A program made the translations under genes and the position numbers. A stretch of 64,000 nucleotides of DNA from Prostheceraeus crozeri (Eukaryota > Platyhelminthes > Polycladida > Euryleptidae), in contig CAJQUW010005307.1 of NCBI GenBank assembly GCA_907163375.1, positions 1-64,000 of the forward strand, in the 5' to 3' direction. The notes under the pieces were generated by a model that saw only the letters and a list, made by a program, of their open reading frames with translations, was not told the DNA's origin and searched no databases. Positions 8,340-15,249 of the stretch are shown here, in pieces (the first letter of the stretch is position 1; each line of letters opens with the position of its first letter).

Positions 8340-9028
8340 GTTCTTATTCTCGCATGATTGTTATTCCTCAGGATGAATATGTACAATTGACTGCCATGCA
8401 GCAAGTAAAGCAACCTCTTGCAAATCAAATGTATAGGAAAGAAATAGATTATCAGCAAAATGTTCACATCAAAGATCCACATCGTGCTGTATTATTACAA
8501 TCGGAAACTGTTGAGCAATTGAAAAACTTGAAGAATAAGATGCGTGACTCTGTATCGACTGCTACACCTTTAGCATCTCGCGCACATGCCATATCTCTTT
8601 TCAACAGTATTGAACCCCATCTCAATGTAAATGATAGAGGAGAAATCATTACAGATGAAAATAAAGTGATTGATGCTTCACGTTATGAAGACTTGATTCA
8701 GTATGCGACACGTAGAAAGCGCCGTCAGGGCTATGTTCCACCTGGTTGGTCATACTTTCTTAAACTATTGAAAAAGCATAATGTACCAAAATTTGCTTTA
8801 AATAATGAGACATTGAAAGAACTTGATTCAACAGTGGCTACTACTCCAATGCCTCAGGCGATGAAAATGCCAAGAAATTGGTTTAAGACGTCACCTGCTA
8901 CATCCCCTCCCACACTCACTAAGCAAACAAGAGGAAGAACTCGACGTAGATCTACATCGCCACTAAAACTGGTAAAAGGAAAACGTAAAACAGCTCCTCC
9001 TAGGAAATACATGTTCTCAGACTATTAA
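8336..9028 (+). CDS. conserved Polinton virion-associated protein, 230 aa, unknown function
   Basis: Starts at an ATG overlapping the ATPase stop. The N-terminus (RMIVIPQDEYVQLTAM) is followed by a helical region, a block with acidic loop and GWSYFLKLLKKHNVPKFALNNETLKEL (about residues 137-165), and a basic, Ser/Pro-rich tail (RGRTRRRSTSPLKLVKGKRK). Proteins of this layout follow the ATPase in other animal Polintons, as I recall. The basic tail suggests contact with nucleic acid or the particle interior. Function is not known. Confidence 0.75.
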   Translation: MSSYSRMIVIPQDEYVQLTAMQQVKQPLANQMYRKEIDYQQNVHIKDPHRAVLLQSETVEQLKNLKNKMRDSVSTATPLASRAHAISLFNSIEPHLNVNDRGEIITDENKVIDASRYEDLIQYATRRKRRQGYVPPGWSYFLKLLKKHNVPKFALNNETLKELDSTVATTPMPQAMKMPRNWFKTSPATSPPTLTKQTRGRTRRRSTSPLKLVKGKRKTAPPRKYMFSDY

Positions 9029-9029
9029 T

Positions 9030-9245
9030 ATGAAGCAGATGTGTTGCTTGCCATGTAATGAGCCGCCAGAGGTGAATGTCGTTGTCACTTGCACTTGCTG
9101 CGCCAGCTCTCATAATGAAACCCCTAAGCAATGTGAACACGATCGCAAAACCGCTAAAGCTAAATGCTGCAGTTGTTGTAAATGTAGAAAGGCAAGAAAA
9201 CAAAAAGATGAGAAGGAGGAAAAAGAGTCAGCCGTCATCGACTGA
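9030..9245 (+). CDS. small cysteine-rich protein, 71 aa
   Basis: Starts two bases after the previous stop and contains 12 cysteines within about 50 residues (CC, CTCC, CCSCCKC), then a charged tail. Clustered Cys pairs suggest zinc binding or disulphide packing. The last 38 bases overlap the start of the integrase gene in another frame. Keeping an open frame so rich in Cys with almost no spacer from the upstream gene argues that it is real. Role unknown. Confidence 0.55.
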   Translation: MKQMCCLPCNEPPEVNVVVTCTCCASSHNETPKQCEHDRKTAKAKCCSCCKCRKARKQKDEKEEKESAVID

Positions 9246-10295
9246 ACGTTTGAAGTCAATCTATTATGATGTAAAACATCCGGCAGGATTTGCATCTATC
9301 AAGAAATTATCAAAAGCGAGTGGTCTTCCACAATCACAAGTGAAACGATGGTTAAAGGGTCAGGCTACCTATACACTCCAAAAACAAGCGAAAAAGAAGT
9401 ACCGCACCCGCCATTATATTGTTCATGACATCGATGAACAGTGGCAAGCAGATTTGTGTGATGTTGCCTCCATTTCAAAACATAACTCGGGCAATAATTT
9501 TATTTTAACCGTCATTGATATTTTCTCGCGTTATGCGTGGGCTCAACCTTTAAAAACTAAAGAAGGGAAAGGAGTAGCAAAAGCATTCCAAACAATTTTT
9601 CGAGAAGGTCGCATTCCAAAAAGAATTCAGAGTGATCAAGGAAAAGAGTTTGAAAATCAGCATGTGACAAGATTATTTGAGAGGCATGACATTGAGTTGT
9701 TTAGTGTAAAGAGCGCTTATAAAGCTGCACTCGTTGAACGTTTAAATCGCACATTAAAAAATCGCTTGTGGCGACATTTTACTGCCAACTTGACACAAAA
9801 TTGGATAAAGGTTCTACAAGATACACTCCATGACTACAATCACTCTATCCATCGTTCTATTGGACTCAGACCAGTAGATGTAAATGCTGACAATGTAGAT
9901 AAAGTGCGCGAATCATTCCAACGTAAACGCACTCATGTGAAAAGTGATGTGAAAATTGGCGATAAAGTTCGTATCTCAAAAGTGAAAGTGTTTTTGCTAA
10001 AGGGTACCTCCCGAATTGGACAGAGGAGGTATTTACAGTATCAAGGATTAATCAAAAAGACTCTCCGACCACCTACAAGTTGAAAGATTACGATAATGAA
10101 GAAATTGAGGGTAGCTTTTACCGCGATGAGATTGAGGTAGTCACTGAAAGTGAAACATATTTGGTAGAGAAAATCATTCGATGTAAAAAACGGCAAGGTG
10201 AAGAATGGTGTCTTGTTAAATGGACTGGTTATCCTTCAAGTATGAACTCTTGGATGCGTCGTGCCGACATCTTTCATCTAAGTGATCGACAGTGA
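9208..10295 (+). CDS. INT: integrase with C-terminal chromodomain, broken by a one-base loss
   Basis: From the ATG at 9208 the frame gives an N-terminal helical region, then a retroviral-type DDE core: Asp in WQADLCD, Asp in QSDQGKEF, and Glu in AALVERLNRTLKNR. It would cut and join the element's ends and explains the 6-bp target duplication. The frame fails at a T-run at 9991-9995. Downstream coding continues in the -1 frame to 10295, where a chromodomain is recognisable (YLVEKII...EWCLVKWTGYP). Chromodomains guide integration by binding histone tails. The uninterrupted frame stops at 10083. A sequence or assembly error in the T-run, a real deletion, or recoding would all fit. Confidence 0.9.
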
Positions 10296-10298
10296 TTC

Positions 10299-10309
10299 AT
10301 GCAAAGTTG
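10299..10309 (+). promoter_or_regulatory. late-promoter motif candidate
   Basis: ATGCAAAGTTG in the 41-base spacer, 38 bases before the ATG at 10337; followed by CTAAC at 10313. Confidence 0.55.
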
Positions 10310-10336
10310 TAACTAACAATGTTTAGGGTTTGAGCT

Positions 10337-10804
10337 ATGAATCCAACTGCCTCATTTTATTCACGACCCTCCTATGTAAGTGGCGGAGGACAAATTTACA
10401 TCGGTGCTCGCCGCCAACGTGGAGGTAGCATACTTGGTGCACTGAAATCTGTTGTAGCACCTCTCATATCCAATGTCGGTAGATCTTTAAAACGAAATGT
10501 TTTAAGTAATGCCGTTGGCTTTGCTGGTGATGTTGCTAGTGATCTTTCCAGAGGTAGAAGTTTTAAGAGCAGTTTGTTGAATCGTGGGAAGGAACGCGGT
10601 TTAAAAACATTGAAGCAGACCATTGCTGGTGTTACTCAAGGAAAGAAATCACCTAAACGAATGAAAAAGGAAGGAGGAAACATCGCGGAGCTGGTAAGGT
10701 GCGATCTTCAGTCAAAAGGCATTCACGCAAACGTCGTAGAGGCTCTAATCATTCATCAGGCGCTAAACGACGACGCTGCTATAACTTCTAATCATGGAGT
10801 GTAA
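10337..10804 (+). CDS. protein VI-like minor virion protein, probable frame break
   Basis: 155 codons as read. Residues about 30-75 (RRQRGGSILGALKSVVAPLISNVGRSL...) form a Gly-Gly-preceded amphipathic segment like the membrane-lytic helix of adenovirus protein VI and its Polinton counterparts, followed by FAGDVASDLSRGRSFKSSLLNRG. The Gly-Gly would suit cleavage by the element's protease. After the A-run at 10664-10668 the -1 frame gives a strongly basic tail that stops at 10791, two bases before the capsid ATG. The 0 frame gives an uncharacteristic acidic tail overlapping the capsid gene. One base is therefore probably missing in the A-run. Confidence 0.65.
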   Translation: MNPTASFYSRPSYVSGGGQIYIGARRQRGGSILGALKSVVAPLISNVGRSLKRNVLSNAVGFAGDVASDLSRGRSFKSSLLNRGKERGLKTLKQTIAGVTQGKKSPKRMKKEGGNIAELVRCDLQSKGIHANVVEALIIHQALNDDAAITSNHGV

Positions 10805-12071
10805 AACTTCCGGTTTTTGTTTGTTCGATCAACAAGCCATACAGACAGATATTCTTAGTTCAAGTATTGTAGATTATCATCCTCGAACAGCTGAGAATGC
10901 TGGCCCCATTGAATTTGTTATTCCTGGTGGTAGTGATGACTACATAGATTTGAGTTATGCGATGCTTGATTTGAGGTTTAGAATTCAGCAAGCCGATGGA
11001 ACTGCTATTGACGATGCACATAAAGTTGGACTGAACAATTTACCATTGACTACATTACTTCGTGATGTTTCTCTAACGATTGGAGAGCAGCAGGTGGAAG
11101 GTGGTCAAAGCGATTATCCCTATAAATCATATTTCAATCATGTATCACAGTTTCATCCAGCAGCACAAAAAAGTCATATGGAAGCCATGGGATGGTACAG
11201 AGATGAAGCAGGAAAATTTGATGTTGAAACAAACAGTGGCTTTGTAAAGCGATCTGCTATGATTAAAGATAGTAGAGTATGTCAGCTATATGGTCCGCTG
11301 AATTTAGACTTCTTTAGACAGTCAAAGTTTTTACTGTGTAACACCAGCATGCGACTCAAGCTGACATTGAATAAGCCTGAATTTGCGCTGAATGCATTTG
11401 CTAAAGTTGACAATTTTAGAATTCATGTGGAAGATATTGCACTTTACATTCGTCGAGTAGTACCGAATCCAAGTGTCATTAGAGGGCATGCTGAAGGCCT
11501 TAACCGCCAAAATGCCATTTACCCCGTTCAGCATACAAAGCTTCTCACCTTTACAATTCCGAAAGATCAAAAGAGTTTCATGAAAGATGGCCTCTTTCCA
11601 TCGGAAGCACCGAAGCTCCTCATGGTGGCAATGGTTGAAAATGATGCATTTAATGGTAATATAAAGAAGAATCCTTTCAATTTTAAACACAATCAGTTAA
11701 GTGAAATTGCTTTACGTGTAAATGGTGTGAGTCATCCTGGTCCACCCTACAAACCAGATTTTGCTTCGGATCAATTTATGCGCAGTTATGTTGATTTTAT
11801 GGATGTCTTTGGCTTTTACAATACGGATGACACCAACGGACTGACTATGAAAGAGTTTAAGAGTGGATATACTATTTATGCATTTGATTTGACTGCTGAC
11901 AGCGATATTAGTGCACCCTATCGTCAAGCGAACGTGCCTCATAATATTCGTTTGGATTTGACGTTCAAAAGAACACTACCTGAGACGATCAATGTATTAA
12001 TTTATGCAGTCTTCGATTCAAATATTGAAATTACAAAGTATCGTGACGTGATTCTTCAGTATAATCGTTAA
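10794..12071 (+). CDS. MCP: major capsid protein (hexon-like, double jelly-roll)
   Basis: 425 aa with no hydrophobic leader, predicted mainly beta. Recognisable Polinton capsid stretches are the N-terminal IEFVIPGGSDDYIDL, the VSLTIGEQQVEGGQSDYPYKSYF region, LYGPLNLDFFRQSKFLL, NPFNFKHNQL, and the C-terminal LDLTFKRTLPETINVLIYAVFDSNIEI. The pattern matches the nematode F54H12.2-like group found in animal Polintons. Position (between the protein VI-like gene and the protease) and length support the capsid call; the fold itself is inferred. Its stop overlaps the protease start by one base (TAATG). No breaks are seen. Confidence 0.82.
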   Translation: MECKTSGFCLFDQQAIQTDILSSSIVDYHPRTAENAGPIEFVIPGGSDDYIDLSYAMLDLRFRIQQADGTAIDDAHKVGLNNLPLTTLLRDVSLTIGEQQVEGGQSDYPYKSYFNHVSQFHPAAQKSHMEAMGWYRDEAGKFDVETNSGFVKRSAMIKDSRVCQLYGPLNLDFFRQSKFLLCNTSMRLKLTLNKPEFALNAFAKVDNFRIHVEDIALYIRRVVPNPSVIRGHAEGLNRQNAIYPVQHTKLLTFTIPKDQKSFMKDGLFPSEAPKLLMVAMVENDAFNGNIKKNPFNFKHNQLSEIALRVNGVSHPGPPYKPDFASDQFMRSYVDFMDVFGFYNTDDTNGLTMKEFKSGYTIYAFDLTADSDISAPYRQANVPHNIRLDLTFKRTLPETINVLIYAVFDSNIEITKYRDVILQYNR

Positions 12072-12532
12072 TGAGTTGGTTGACTGCTGACGATATTAAG
12101 ACTAAAGTGCAGCGTAATGCAGACGAAGCGACGTTGAAAGCTTTCGATAATGTCTATTCACTCGATACCTTACCACCTGCAGTAAATCACTATCCCATCT
12201 TTATTGTGCTAAACACTCATTCACAGAATTTAGGCGGTGAGCATTGGAAAGCGATCTTTATTGGAGAAGACCGATGTGGTGAACTATTTGACTCTCTTGC
12301 TCAACCTCCAAATATACCAACACAGCAGTGGTTGAGAAAACATACGCGTCAATATCAGCGAAATGAACGCATACTACAACATCCACTTTCATCAACGTGT
12401 GGTGCTTTTGTACTGTACTTCATCTTAAGACGTTTACATGTATCTCGATTTGCATCTGTTATTCAAAACTTTTCATGTAATCCATCCTCTAATGAAAAAA
12501 TGATTTGTAAGTTCTATCATGATTTGAAATAA
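12071..12532 (+). CDS. PRO: adenain-type maturation protease (cysteine, clan CE)
   Basis: 153 aa. The catalytic set is in order: His58 in GGEHWKAIF, Asp74 in ELFDSL, Gln103 in ILQHPLSSTCG, and Cys110 in STCGAFVLYF. The enzyme would trim virion proteins such as those carrying Gly-Gly sites (7334-7690 and 10337-10804). Its start overlaps the capsid stop, so it probably shares the capsid transcript. The frame is intact. It ends only 26 bases before the convergent TBP-like gene; AATAAA and its complement lie in that gap. Confidence 0.9.
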   Translation: MSWLTADDIKTKVQRNADEATLKAFDNVYSLDTLPPAVNHYPIFIVLNTHSQNLGGEHWKAIFIGEDRCGELFDSLAQPPNIPTQQWLRKHTRQYQRNERILQHPLSSTCGAFVLYFILRRLHVSRFASVIQNFSCNPSSNEKMICKFYHDLK

Positions 12533-12558
12533 AAACATCATGTTGGAAAAATTGTTTT
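12533..12558. terminator. shared polyadenylation region of two convergent genes
   Basis: An AATAAA overlaps the protease stop on the plus strand, and an AATAAA-type word is present on the minus strand (TTTTTTATTTT near 12554). Twenty-six bases separate the two stop codons. Confidence 0.5.
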
Positions 12559-13104
12559 TTATTTTACAATCCGCTGGGTATGTACATACTCAATGAGATA
12601 GTCTAGGATCATATTTGCTTGTACATGAGATTTTAGTCCAGTAATGATCACTTTACTATTATGAAAGATTGCCACATGCACAGGTAACCAACAACTAATG
12701 AGAGCTGCAGGAAAAAGTTCGGGTTCATAACACAAACTGTAACTGCTGGTACGAATCTTCAAAAATGATAGACTGTCGCTCAATTGAGTAGAGATCACCA
12801 TATTGTCCACAGTCAGATTCGACATCACACACCTCTCCCTCTTCCATATCCGACGTAGTAGTCTTTGTAGCTCTAAGCGCATTGACTGCGCCGATGAATG
12901 AGAAAGGGCGCCGAGAATCTGTACAGTCCCATTTGGGAAGAGTTGAAGATTCCGTGAATTGTTCATCTTCACCACTAACATTTGAGGACGGCCCGGGTAA
13001 TACTTGCTGTTTGGAAGCTGTTGGTGTAATGTTGTGAGATCGATTTTGGTGTAGAGTCTGAAGCGACGGAGAATGTTGACGATGGTGTAGCGATGGCGCT
13101 TCAT
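12559..13104 (-). CDS. TATA-binding-protein-like protein (TBP core, two repeats)
   Basis: 181 aa from the ATG at 13104, the size of a bare TBP core. Repeat 1 is about residues 6-84 and repeat 2 about 98-175. Both align with the two TBP repeats with hardly a gap. Repeat 1 has VNIL, KIDLTTL, NSKYYPGR and LQLFPNG. Repeat 2 has DNMV, YEPELFP, IFHNSKV and ITGLKS. The two minor-groove asparagines (N10, N101) and three of the four DNA-kinking phenylalanines (F56, F131, F147) are kept; the fourth is replaced by Pro40. The gene follows a PC4-like gene with an ATGA-type junction. It would act as an initiation factor for the element. A host-derived copy is possible but it is highly diverged. Confidence 0.85.
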   Translation of the reverse strand: MKRHRYTIVNILRRFRLYTKIDLTTLHQQLPNSKYYPGRPQMLVVKMNNSRNLQLFPNGTVQILGALSHSSAQSMRLELQRLLRRIWKRERCVMSNLTVDNMVISTQLSDSLSFLKIRTSSYSLCYEPELFPAALISCWLPVHVAIFHNSKVIITGLKSHVQANMILDYLIEYVHTQRIVK

Positions 13105-13426
13105 GATGAAAGAATGAGTAAATTGAGCGATGTACCTTCCTTTTATACTTTTCCCAACTACCTTGATGAAATGTGAAGTTAGTATGAAGTTGGGAATGAT
13201 AGAGTTGAATTCGCCGATTGTTGACGCGCAGCCAGATGCGATTTCCAATACGTGAATGTCTTTTCATATAGAAGAATTTCAAGTCCTTCATGATATGATG
13301 TAGAGATTGAAAATGACGATAAGATAAAGCAAACTCTCTTCTCACTTTTCCAGTTGAATCTTTGAAATAGACGTTTCGATCATGATCCGTTTCAATACGT
13401 TGTAGGGAATCTAATTTCCAACTCAT
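13096..13426 (-). CDS. PC4-like small protein, copy 2 (frame runs on to 12725)
   Basis: From the ATG at 13426, about 110 residues match copy 1 upstream: WKLDSLQRIETDHDRNVYFKD, a Gly/Arg loop then FALSYRHFQSLHHIMKDL, and a C-terminal WEKYKRKVHRSI. The beta strands, basic loop and helix resemble the single-stranded-DNA-binding domain of the transcription cofactor PC4/p15 (compare RGITL..QF..L in copy 1 with PC4's KGISL..QW..L). Past residue 110 the frame stays open to 12725, but that part only shadows the TBP-like gene. The true stop is probably the TGA overlapping the TBP-like ATG, reached if one base is missing near 13110. Family call is moderate. Confidence 0.6.
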
Positions 13427-13448
13427 GATGTGTGGTAGTCATGTCTGA

Positions 13449-13805
13449 TTAAGATTTGCATAGTAGGGCGATGAACTCACGACGAATAAATGTCATGATG
13501 GAGCGATGTATATATCTTCTATACTTCTCCCAATTGTATTTGCGAAATGAGAAACAGTTTGCGGAATGAGAATGGTAGATTTGAATTTCATTTCTGTAAT
13601 GTTGAAGCCAAACTTGATCACCCAAGGAGATGAATCTTAATGTTTCAAAATATTCCAAATCCCTCATGATATCATTGAGGTTGACAAATTGTCGCCATGT
13701 TAATGTAATTCCTCTTGATGTATGACCATGAGAATTTTTGAAATGTACGTTTCCATCACGATCAACTCTGATATATTGTAGAGAGTCCAAAATCCAAGTC
13801 TTCAT
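13449..13805 (-). CDS. PC4-like small protein, copy 1
   Basis: 118 aa from the ATG at 13805. WILDSLQYIRVDRDGNVHFKN is followed by RGITLTWRQFVNLNDIMRDLEYF and a second half with LGDQVWLQHYRNEIQIYHS and NWEKYRRYIHRSIMTFIRR. The first 55 residues fit the PC4/p15 DNA-binding fold (strand with basic residues, RGITLTWRQF, helix). It is a tandem paralogue of the 13426 gene. It shares a 35-base divergent spacer with the penton-like gene on the plus strand. Expected role: binding melted DNA at transcription start or during replication; inferred. Confidence 0.6.
   Translation of the reverse strand: MKTWILDSLQYIRVDRDGNVHFKNSHGHTSRGITLTWRQFVNLNDIMRDLEYFETLRFISLGDQVWLQHYRNEIQIYHSHSANCFSFRKYNWEKYRRYIHRSIMTFIRREFIALLCKS
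13454..13461 (-). promoter_or_regulatory. late-promoter motif candidate (minus strand)
   Basis: On the minus strand ATGCAAAT begins 35 bases upstream of the ATG at 13426, overlapping the end of the upstream paralogue. A TTAATC word follows. This would drive the PC4-like copy 2 and TBP-like pair. Confidence 0.55.
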
Positions 13806-13811
13806 GATGTT

Positions 13812-13822
13812 ATGCAAAGTTG
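13812..13822 (+). promoter_or_regulatory. late-promoter motif candidate in a divergent spacer
   Basis: ATGCAAAGTTG, 29 bases before the ATG at 13841. The spacer (13806-13840) separates two divergent genes and also contains ATATAAAA directly before the plus-strand ATG. Confidence 0.55.
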
Positions 13823-13840
13823 CAGATTAGCAATATAAAA

Positions 13841-15240
13841 ATGTCGTTTTATCATATTTTGCTTAGCAATGCGGCTACAAAGAGATTTACTAGTAATCGA
13901 GCTGCACTCTTTTCTACTCCCATTGATCATGCACAACAGCTAAATGGAAATTGGGAAGTGGGTGTTTCACTCAACTTGTTTATAGCAACTGTGTCTATAC
14001 TTTTGATCATGAGGTGATGACTATTAATATGAGGCGTACAGCTGCTTATCAATGTGAAAAGGGGTGCCGAGTATACATTCCACAGTGGCCAAAGAAAGAT
14101 CTCTTATCATGTAAAAAGTTTATATATGATTTCTTGAATAAAGCGTGTAAACATATTGTCCAATTTACTCCGCACAATGATGATTATAATTATGTACATC
14201 ATGTAGTTGAGAAAGATTGGATTGTTGGTTTAAGTCCAAGTTTAAGAAATGATTTAGGCTACCTCGCTAGCGCCTTAACAAGCTATGATAATTTTAACGT
14301 TAATTACCACATAAGTGGTCATAAACAGTTAATATATCGAGAGGAAGCTTATTATGTAGATCTTATTCCAAGAAATGAGAAGACGTTGGTGAAGAAGATT
14401 GTGATTAAGCCAAGAAAGACAAACATGACTCCTGAAACATTATTGAAGAAATTTAATTATCTCCTTCGAGTTGATGGCAAACAAGTGGCAACATTGACTT
14501 ATATTAAATCATCTAATCATATTGCAATAAGCAAATTAAATGATGATGATCTAGTATTAGTTTGTTCAAAAGATTTTCATCAGTTCTTACGACATCGTTC
14601 TGCAGCTGTTCATGGAAAATCTGATATGCAACATTTACCATGTGAAAGGTCAAATCAATTTGATACAGAATGGACCGTATCTTTATACAGAAAGTGTGTA
14701 GAGCCTTTAGGTGGTATCTTACATGAAACAAGAGTGTTGATGCCTCGCATTATTACTTCGGTTAAATTGGTTGTAGATTATTTAAGTGAAGTGATTAATG
14801 ACCAACATATTTCATTTTCTGAAAAAGAAGGTACTTTGTCTCTCACTATAAGTGGAAAAGGTATTGAACTAATTATGGATAAAACTCTAATGGACATTTT
14901 GGGTTTTGATCAAAATATCTTTAAAAGTGGTACTGTAACCAAAGCTAGCGCAGACATGTCACTATCGCGTCGTATTAACTATTTTCAGATATATTCCAAT
15001 ATTGGTGAAGATGTACGTGTGGGAGATGTTGAAGCTCCATTGCTAGCAATGATACCATACCAGCCAAAGAGCTGCAGTATTTTATCTGAGCATACTTTCA
15101 AGAAAGTGCATTATACAAAGCTGAAATCAAACTACATCCCACAAATTGATATTGCCATTTATGACGATGCTGGTGCGTTGATTCCTTTTCATAAAGATGC
15201 TGTGACAAGTATCACACTCCATTTCCGAATGAAGAGTTAA
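13841..15240 (+). CDS. penton-like minor capsid protein, copy 1, broken by a one-base loss
   Basis: The ATG at 13841 opens the typical start FYHILLSNAA...NGNWEVG. Near the T-run at 13965-13967 coding passes to the -1 frame, which stays open to 15240; total about 465 residues. The C-terminal signature is IYSNIGEDVRVGDVEAPLLAMIP followed by a strand-rich end, DIAIYDDAGALIPFHKDAVTSITLHF. These features belong to the Polinton protein regarded as the penton or minor capsid protein at particle vertices. The adjacent gene at 15250 is a paralogue. As read, the gene is split into a 5' piece ending at 14017 and the main part. Confidence 0.78.
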
Positions 15241-15248
15241 TGCAAACG
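15240..15248 (+). promoter_or_regulatory. late-promoter motif candidate
   Basis: ATGCAAACG overlaps the stop of the first penton-like gene and lies 40 bases before the preferred ATG at 15280. GCTAAT follows it. Confidence 0.45.
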
Positions 15249-15249
15249 T

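Noticed and set aside
9991..9995. Programmed -1 frameshifting as the preferred explanation of the integrase break
   Set aside because: The heptamer G TTT TTG is a poor slippery site and similar one-base losses occur in unrelated genes nearby, so homopolymer deletion is simpler.
12725..13095. C-terminal extension of PC4-like copy 2
   Set aside because: It overlaps the TBP-like gene out of frame, has low-complexity composition and no counterpart in the paralogue.
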